The notes under the pieces: model-generated | What the model was told of the DNA's origin: nothing | Databases searched by the model: none | What the model saw: the letters and a program-made list of their open reading frames with translations, nothing else | Part shown: piece after piece, positions 59,671 to 64,000 of the stretch | Layout: each line of letters starts with the position of its first letter | Numbering within the stretch: the first letter of the stretch is position 1 | Translations under genes and position numbers: made by a program | Origin: JAJFFW01 sp965263375 | GTDB lineage: Bacteria > Pseudomonadota > Alphaproteobacteria > Caulobacterales > Parvularculaceae | Reading direction: 5' to 3' | Assembly: GCA_965263375.1 (NCBI GenBank) | Contig: OZ253669.1 | Coordinates: 3,224,001 to 3,288,000 of the forward strand | Length of the DNA: 64,000 nucleotides

Positions 59671-61365
59671 TTATTGCGTAATCATATATTCTGGCGAGGT
59701 GACAGCGATATAAACCGCCGCATGAATGCGATAGAGCTTTTCTTCATCCACATCGTCACTTGATGTTCCGTTAATCGCCGCGACCATACGCGCGCGCGTT
59801 TCACTCGTCATTCGTCCACCAAGCAATAAGATGTTCAGACGGTCAGCCATCGCCTCAACATCGTCAACCACATCCATAAAGGCGCTGTAATCTGGCGCAA
59901 ATTCGCCATCATTATCATCAGAATTGCGCGAGTGTCTGATGAGACGGTCCATCTTATTTTGGTACCCCAACACAGTCGCAGCGTCGATAATTTGCATTTC
60001 TGGCGAAACCAGAGAGCTGGCGGAAATTTGCGTGCCCGGCGGTACATAACCAGGCCGATAGAAATTAAACACAGAAGGAGAATGCAAAGGCTTTTGGCGC
60101 ACATCGGAGCCGCGACCCATATTTCGAATGGGGCTCCAATCGGCAACCTCGCCTATCGAATGCAACTCAAAAGCCCGCGCCCAATGGGTTATACGCAAGG
60201 CAGGCTCTCGAATTTTCCCGAAAGTTGGATCAGCAAGCTGATTATTTCCAATAACAACGGGATCAAGTAAGACGGCGGCAAGAACGGCTTGCAGGTGGCC
60301 GCGGCGACCATCCCCGACAGTTCGCCCATCTGGGAGGGTAAAGCTGCCCGCCTCCCACGCATCCACGACACGCGCAACATAAGCAGGGTCGGGGTTTGCT
60401 GTCACAAAACGCTGAATAAGCTGGCGTGATATAAAAGGGGCAGTGTTGGGATGACCCTCTATGCAGTCCAGGGCTTGAGAAATGGCTTCATCACCTGGCG
60501 TCGAGCCGGGTATAGAGCATCCTAGGAAATTTTTATCTTCATCCGAGTGCTGCTCTTCATTCATTTGCAATCTTGCAAGCTGTATGTCTGGATTATCCCT
60601 AACATCGGATCTACGCCCATATTGAGTATCCGCCCACCAAAGACCTGTAAAAACCTCGGCCAGGCCAACAATATCGTCTTGGGTGTAACTTTCGATCGGC
60701 TCGTTCGTATTGTCGAGAACGGGCGTTCCGTCACGGTTTAAATCGACAAGACCAATTGAAAAGAGCTGCAATATCTCTCGCGCATAATTTTGATCGGGAA
60801 CGGCGCCGTTTTCCGGATTCGCCTTACGACTGCCGAGATATGTAAGCCACTGCGCCATGGCGGGACTGTATGTAATCTCTTCCAGTAGATCTCTGTAGGT
60901 TCCATTTAAAGCATTTTGGAGGATATCAATATACCCCAATTGAATTGCGTGGAACCCACCGTCGGAAACTTCCCCTATATTGACGACAATTATTTGCGAT
61001 AGAGCATAAGCGAAACGCTGATGAAGCTGATTTTCCCCTCGTAACGCGAGCACCCACCAAGCATTAAAAGGTTCATCTTCTTCAATCTCTGACAAATCAG
61101 AGATGAGTTCGGTAACAGAAACTATTGGGGAGGCTAACTGCGCCCGAAACCAGTTTGAATAGCCATGATCCGTAAGGGCGTCAATTTCAACTTGGTTGGG
61201 CCCCATGGTGGCTATACGCAAAAAGCGAGAAGACTGGGTCGCCGCCGATGTGTCAACAATATTCTCAGGACCATCAAGCCCGGAAAAAGTTCCGCCCCCT
61301 TCTGAACAAGCCGCCACAAGCGCCAACATAGCGCTCGCTAAATAAATCTTGCCCTTACGTGACAT
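59671..61365 (-). CDS. DUF1800 family lipoprotein
   Basis: A 564-residue protein. MSRKGKIYLASAMLALVAAC is a lipoprotein signal (lipidated Cys in VAAC). DUF1800 markers: WWVLALRGENQLHQRFAYAL, NYAREILQLFSIGL, DIVGLAEVFTGLWW and PLHSPSVFNFYRPGYVPPGT. Family function is unknown, co-occurrence with DUF1501 suggests they form one system at the outer membrane or periplasm. AGGTGGGG is a few bases before the ATG at 61365; an upstream start at 61398 lacks support. Confidence 0.9.
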   Translation of the reverse strand: MSRKGKIYLASAMLALVAACSEGGGTFSGLDGPENIVDTSAATQSSRFLRIATMGPNQVEIDALTDHGYSNWFRAQLASPIVSVTELISDLSEIEEDEPFNAWWVLALRGENQLHQRFAYALSQIIVVNIGEVSDGGFHAIQLGYIDILQNALNGTYRDLLEEITYSPAMAQWLTYLGSRKANPENGAVPDQNYAREILQLFSIGLVDLNRDGTPVLDNTNEPIESYTQDDIVGLAEVFTGLWWADTQYGRRSDVRDNPDIQLARLQMNEEQHSDEDKNFLGCSIPGSTPGDEAISQALDCIEGHPNTAPFISRQLIQRFVTANPDPAYVARVVDAWEAGSFTLPDGRTVGDGRRGHLQAVLAAVLLDPVVIGNNQLADPTFGKIREPALRITHWARAFELHSIGEVADWSPIRNMGRGSDVRQKPLHSPSVFNFYRPGYVPPGTQISASSLVSPEMQIIDAATVLGYQNKMDRLIRHSRNSDDNDGEFAPDYSAFMDVVDDVEAMADRLNILLLGGRMTSETRARMVAAINGTSSDDVDEEKLYRIHAAVYIAVTSPEYMITQ

Positions 61366-61606
61366 CTGAACCCCACCTAGCCTAATCATACTGAACACTC
61401 ACTTGATGGGACGCCCCTCAAATTGAATGAGCGGAAACTATCCTGATATTCGACTGCGCCAAACTCAACAATTGGTCATGATTAAGGCTTTTGCCACATT
61501 ACCAACAACGCGATAAAAGACGGCAAAGATTAATTTATCACTCCGTAGAGGGTGTAAATTATTAAAAATTGAAACTTTTCAAAAACTCTTTAAATGCGCA
61601 ATATAC

Positions 61607-61632
61607 TTCCTGAAGCTCCTAAACTTCAGGAA
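61607..61632. repeat. Nine-base perfect dyad (TTCCTGAAG...CTTCAGGAA)
   Basis: TTCCTGAAG, eight-base loop, CTTCAGGAA. It could be a transcription terminator for either direction (A-rich on the right), or a protein-binding dyad upstream of the DUF1800 gene. Confidence 0.5.
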
Positions 61633-61780
61633 AAATAAGGAGAATCAGCAAATCACCAATTCAACGCGCTCTAGAAATTTAAGAATTTGTAATATGACGA
61701 GCGGCCTGGCGCGTTTATCCGCTGAACAATAGGGACTTAGCACCTGACCAATAACGAAAGGTGCGCGCATTGTGTTTTAA

Positions 61781-61797
61781 AAGCTCCCTTGGGGCTT
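61781..61797 (-). terminator. Possible terminator of the alpha/beta hydrolase gene
   Basis: On the minus strand AAGCCCC AAG GGAGCTT is followed by TTAAAACACA. The stem is seven base pairs (one G-U). It lies about 160 bp after the hydrolase stop, which is far, and the T-run is short. Confidence 0.3.
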
Positions 61798-61816
61798 CCA
61801 AAGGAAACGCATCCGC

Positions 61817-61844
61817 AAATTTATAAAGCAAAATTTATAAAGCA
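61817..61844. repeat. 14-bp perfect tandem duplication
   Basis: AAATTTATAAAGCA occurs twice without spacer (61817-61830, 61831-61844). It is an AT-rich slippage-type duplication. Confidence 0.85.
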
Positions 61845-61958
61845 TATGCATGCCTTGAAAATTGAAGCGGCGTAATGTTACCAATATCATCAGTTAATTA
61901 AAGCGATACCTACCCGTTGTCATATGGGCAAAGCACACGGCTTACGTATCAAAAAAGC

Positions 61959-62840
61959 CTAGTCTAAAAAAGAAGAAATTGCTTCAGCAACCCCATTTGG
62001 ACACTCGTCTTGTATAAAATGCCCCCCAGGCAAGTCCACTTTTTTGACGTCATCAAAACAATTTTCATAGCCCGTATAAAACTCTGGCGTTAAGAAGGGG
62101 TCTTGATCGCCATATATGATCAATGATGGCTGTATAAACTTAACACCGTTAAGGCTTATCCACCGCTGTACATCAACAGGCATCGCCCGATAATAATTTG
62201 CGCCAGTATGGGCGGTTCCAGGGCGTGTATAATCCTCTATATACCCATTAATTAATTCGTCTGGAAACTCTGCCTGTTTGCTTGAACTGTTTTCAAAGAA
62301 ATATCGCACCCAAAGGTCTTCCGATCCAGGAATCATGCTTTCTGCTAATTCTGGTGCTGATTGAAAAGCCATATACCATCTGGGGTTTTGACCTGACATC
62401 ATTTGAGCCTGAAAGCCTTTTAAATTACCCGGCATATTATTCATTAAATTTATATTCATTATAATGAGCGACTTTACGCGATCAGGGTGCATTAGCGCTA
62501 ATTCTTGCGCAATAATGCCGCCCCAATCTTGCCCACCAACAATGTAATCTTGAATGCCCATATGATCTAAAAAAGCGGCCATGTCCTTTGCAAGCTCGTG
62601 TTTTGAGAAATTCACCATCTCACCAACACGTTCACTTTGGCCAAGCCCGCGCAGGTCAGGGCAAATAATTGTACGGTCCGCTGGCAAATGTTTAACAACC
62701 CTCTCCCAACCACGCGAAGACGCTGGCCAGCCATGCAATAAGACCAATGGTGGTTTTTGAGACGCAGCAACTTCTCGCTTGCGCAAAAATAGGGACACAT
62801 TTCTGTCATTCACCTTAATTGTTGCCTGCGTCATGGACAT
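61959..62840 (-). CDS. Alpha/beta hydrolase (epoxide hydrolase-like)
   Basis: A 293-residue hydrolase. LLHGWPASSRGWERV holds the HGxP oxyanion motif, VGGQDWGGIIAQELAL the nucleophilic Asp, YGDQDPFLTP the charge-relay Asp region and LPGGHFIQDECP the catalytic His. An Asp rather than Ser nucleophile points to epoxide hydrolase or haloalkane/haloacetate dehalogenase. AAAGGG lies before the ATG. It is divergent from an HxlR regulator, with a 10-11-10 inverted repeat between. Confidence 0.88.
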   Translation of the reverse strand: MSMTQATIKVNDRNVSLFLRKREVAASQKPPLVLLHGWPASSRGWERVVKHLPADRTIICPDLRGLGQSERVGEMVNFSKHELAKDMAAFLDHMGIQDYIVGGQDWGGIIAQELALMHPDRVKSLIIMNINLMNNMPGNLKGFQAQMMSGQNPRWYMAFQSAPELAESMIPGSEDLWVRYFFENSSSKQAEFPDELINGYIEDYTRPGTAHTGANYYRAMPVDVQRWISLNGVKFIQPSLIIYGDQDPFLTPEFYTGYENCFDDVKKVDLPGGHFIQDECPNGVAEAISSFLD

Positions 62841-62866
62841 CGCTTACCCTTTCATAAATAGATCCT

Positions 62867-62897
62867 ATTATTAGACTTACCATATAGGTTTAATAAT
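62867..62897. promoter_or_regulatory. Inverted repeat between the hydrolase and HxlR genes
   Basis: ATTATTAGAC, 11 bases, GTTTAATAAT: nine of ten arm positions pair. It lies in the 77-bp divergent spacer, 27 bp from the hydrolase start and 21 bp from the regulator start. HxlR dimers bind such separated arms, so this is a likely shared operator. Confidence 0.55.
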
Positions 62898-62917
62898 GCA
62901 ACTTATTTGAGGATTGT

Positions 62918-63403
62918 ATGCGAAGAAAGAGTTTTAAAACTGCCAATTGCGGCATAGCACGTGCGCTTGAAGCCATTGGCGATGGCTGGACCCTTCTTAT
63001 TTTAAGAGAAGCAATGCTTGGGATTAATGCATTTGATGATTTTGTATCCGCGCTCAATATTCCGCGGAATACCTTGTCGACAAAGCTAGACGCCCTTATC
63101 GAACACGGCATCATGTCCAAACAAATCGACGAAAGCGATCGACGGCGCTCAATCTATTTATTAGAAGAACCCGGACAGGACTTATGGATTGTCTTACTAG
63201 CGCTGCAGCAATGGGGTAACAAATGGAAATTCTCTGACAAGGGCGCTCCATCCTATGTTGCCGATCGCAGGAAGCATCACCCCGTTAAACCCTTAACGGC
63301 GCATGCTTCAACCGGACGAGAACTAACATATCAAGATGTAACGATGATCGCAGGCCCGTCAGCGACCACCACCCTGATAGAACGTTTTAATAATCTGCCC
63401 TAA
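62918..63403 (+). CDS. HxlR family transcriptional regulator
   Basis: A 161-residue winged-helix protein. NCGIARALEAIGDGWTLLIL is the HxlR start (Cys followed by the helix and WT-L-L-I), and NIPRNTLSTKLDALIEHGIM the recognition helix and wing. HxlR-type proteins often sense aldehydes or redox through the conserved Cys. The C-terminal 60 residues are an extension beyond the core. It probably controls the divergent hydrolase and perhaps the convergent SDR gene. Confidence 0.9.
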   Translation: MRRKSFKTANCGIARALEAIGDGWTLLILREAMLGINAFDDFVSALNIPRNTLSTKLDALIEHGIMSKQIDESDRRRSIYLLEEPGQDLWIVLLALQQWGNKWKFSDKGAPSYVADRRKHHPVKPLTAHASTGRELTYQDVTMIAGPSATTTLIERFNNLP

Positions 63404-63436
63404 TCCGCCTCTATTATCCATATTTCTTAGCCAGAT

Positions 63437-64000
63437 TTATAAGTAGCCAATTTGGCGTGCATTCGATGTAAGAAGAGAGCGGAATGTTTTTCGCGGCAAT
63501 AGCCTCTTCATCATCGTCGCAAAGCCGCCGCCAGGGCCAACAAAAATATTTCCCTTTTTTGCGGCGACGCCATTTACAATTTGTTCCGCGATAATATCAG
63601 CGCGCGCGCCCTTTGTTCCATAATAATTTTGAAGACGTTGAATTTGCTCCGTAGGTATCCTTAACATCGCATTATTTTTCACAATATCAGTATTAATCAC
63701 GCCAGGATGCACGCAGGTCACGTCAATCGGATCGCCAACAAGCTCCATAGAAAGAACATCACAAAATCCTTCCACGGCATACTTGCTAGCAACATATGCG
63801 GACAGATTAGGCATGGGCGCAACAGACGACATCGACGAAACATTAACGATATGTCCGCTTACACCTTTTTCGCGCCAGCGTTTAATATAAGCTCGGCAAC
63901 CATGCACAACCCCAAGAACGTTAATATCATAGGTTCGGCGCCAGTCAGCGGCCGATGTTTCCATAAACCCGCCAATATAGCCGATTCCGGCATTATTAAC
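63437..64000 (-). CDS. SDR family oxidoreductase, 5' end beyond the window
   Basis: The frame continues past base 64000. The visible 187 residues start VNNAGIGY, the NNAG motif of short-chain dehydrogenases, then INVLGVVHGC, IVNVSSMSS (catalytic Ser), YVASKYAVEGF (YxxxK) and HPGVINTDIV. The N-terminal glycine-rich cofactor motif (TGxxxGxG) is off the window. Substrate is unknown. It may function with the hydrolase; convergent with HxlR, 33 bp between stops. Confidence 0.9.
   Translation of the reverse strand, partial: VNNAGIGYIGGFMETSAADWRRTYDINVLGVVHGCRAYIKRWREKGVSGHIVNVSSMSSVAPMPNLSAYVASKYAVEGFCDVLSMELVGDPIDVTCVHPGVINTDIVKNNAMLRIPTEQIQRLQNYYGTKGARADIIAEQIVNGVAAKKGNIFVGPGGGFATMMKRLLPRKTFRSLLTSNARQIGYL

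Larger units (their letters stand above)
61366..61958. other. 593-bp intergenic region
   Basis: An AT-rich spacer between two leftward genes. It contains a nine-base perfect dyad (61607-61632), an isolated Shine-Dalgarno-like AAGGAG near 61636-61641 with no ATG after it, a hairpin at 61781-61797 and a 14-bp tandem duplication at 61817-61844. No gene was recognised. Confidence 0.5.

Noticed and set aside
1..64000. CRISPR arrays, toxin-antitoxin pairs, restriction-modification or other defence loci
   Set aside because: No regularly spaced repeats and no recognisable defence proteins were seen. Small basic proteins at 33733 and 34494 are not arranged like a toxin-antitoxin pair.

Overview
This is a gene-dense stretch of a bacterial chromosome that reads as alphaproteobacterial. 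The lineage evidence is a fused TrpE-TrpG anthranilate synthase, an archaeal-type class I lysyl-tRNA synthetase, two alphaproteobacteria-restricted hypothetical families (TIGR02301 and the low-complexity TIGR02302/DUF4175), a DUF2125 protein, and the alphaproteobacterial form of an intergenic palindromic repeat (CCTCCCCCG...GGGGGAGG) near the left end. The order cannot be fixed from sequence alone. The gene content fits an aerobic heterotroph that degrades acyl-CoAs and sugars. No tRNA, rRNA, CRISPR array, integrase or intact insertion sequence was seen.

Layout. 1-560: tail of a cut-off gene and a palindromic repeat cluster. 0.5-9 kb: DUF3429 membrane protein, then an acyl-CoA/redox neighbourhood (iron alcohol dehydrogenase, thioesterase, enoyl-CoA hydratase, alpha-methylacyl-CoA racemase, nitronate monooxygenase, histidine phosphatase, DmdC-like acyl-CoA dehydrogenase). 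9-18 kb: housekeeping and stress genes (TsaC/Sua5, FAD-linked 2-hydroxyacid oxidase, YaaA, metallophosphoesterase, methyltransferase, SRAP, Nudix, TIGR02301, flavohemoglobin with an NsrR-like site). 18-25.3 kb: luciferase-like monooxygenase, EEP nuclease, YaiI, a Rieske oxygenase divergent from a TetR regulator with a doubled operator, dihydroorotase, YgfZ. 25-30 kb: MAPEG, Tag, long KAS III, a large lipoprotein, TlpA. 30-38.5 kb: argH-lptM-lysA, a small-gene block (cold-shock protein, two tiny basic proteins, SlyD-like FKBP, DUF5658), then TIGR02302 and hpt. 38.8-41.6 kb: a three-gene Gtr-type glycosylation cassette. 41.7-49.8 kb: MJ0042 zinc-ribbon protein, ftsE-ftsX, YdcF, PlsC, DUF2125, lysK, TerB. 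49.9-56 kb: eda, edd and zwf (Entner-Doudoroff), divergent from a GH13 alpha-glucosidase, with a clear palindromic operator candidate between. 56-64 kb: trpE(G), a DUF1501/DUF1800 export pair, a long spacer, and an alpha/beta hydrolase divergent from an HxlR regulator beside an SDR gene cut by the window end.

How the genes fit together. The sugar region is coherent: alpha-glucosidase releases glucose and Zwf, Edd and Eda carry glucose 6-phosphate to pyruvate and glyceraldehyde 3-phosphate, but 6-phosphogluconolactonase and glucokinase are not in this window. The racemase, acyl-CoA dehydrogenase, hydratase and thioesterase look like parts of branched or unusual acyl-CoA breakdown. The TIGR02302/hpt and ftsEX/ydcF/plsC neighbourhoods look like conserved alphaproteobacterial blocks into which the small-gene block and the Gtr cassette have been placed.

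No complete new defence or mobile system was recognised. The observations most worth following are: a racemase lying in frame directly after the nitronate monooxygenase stop with no usable start codon except a downstream GTG; a SRAP protein lacking its DNA-crosslinking cysteine; an ATGA-coupled 48-residue reading frame; the small-gene block after lysA; and several well-formed operator palindromes.
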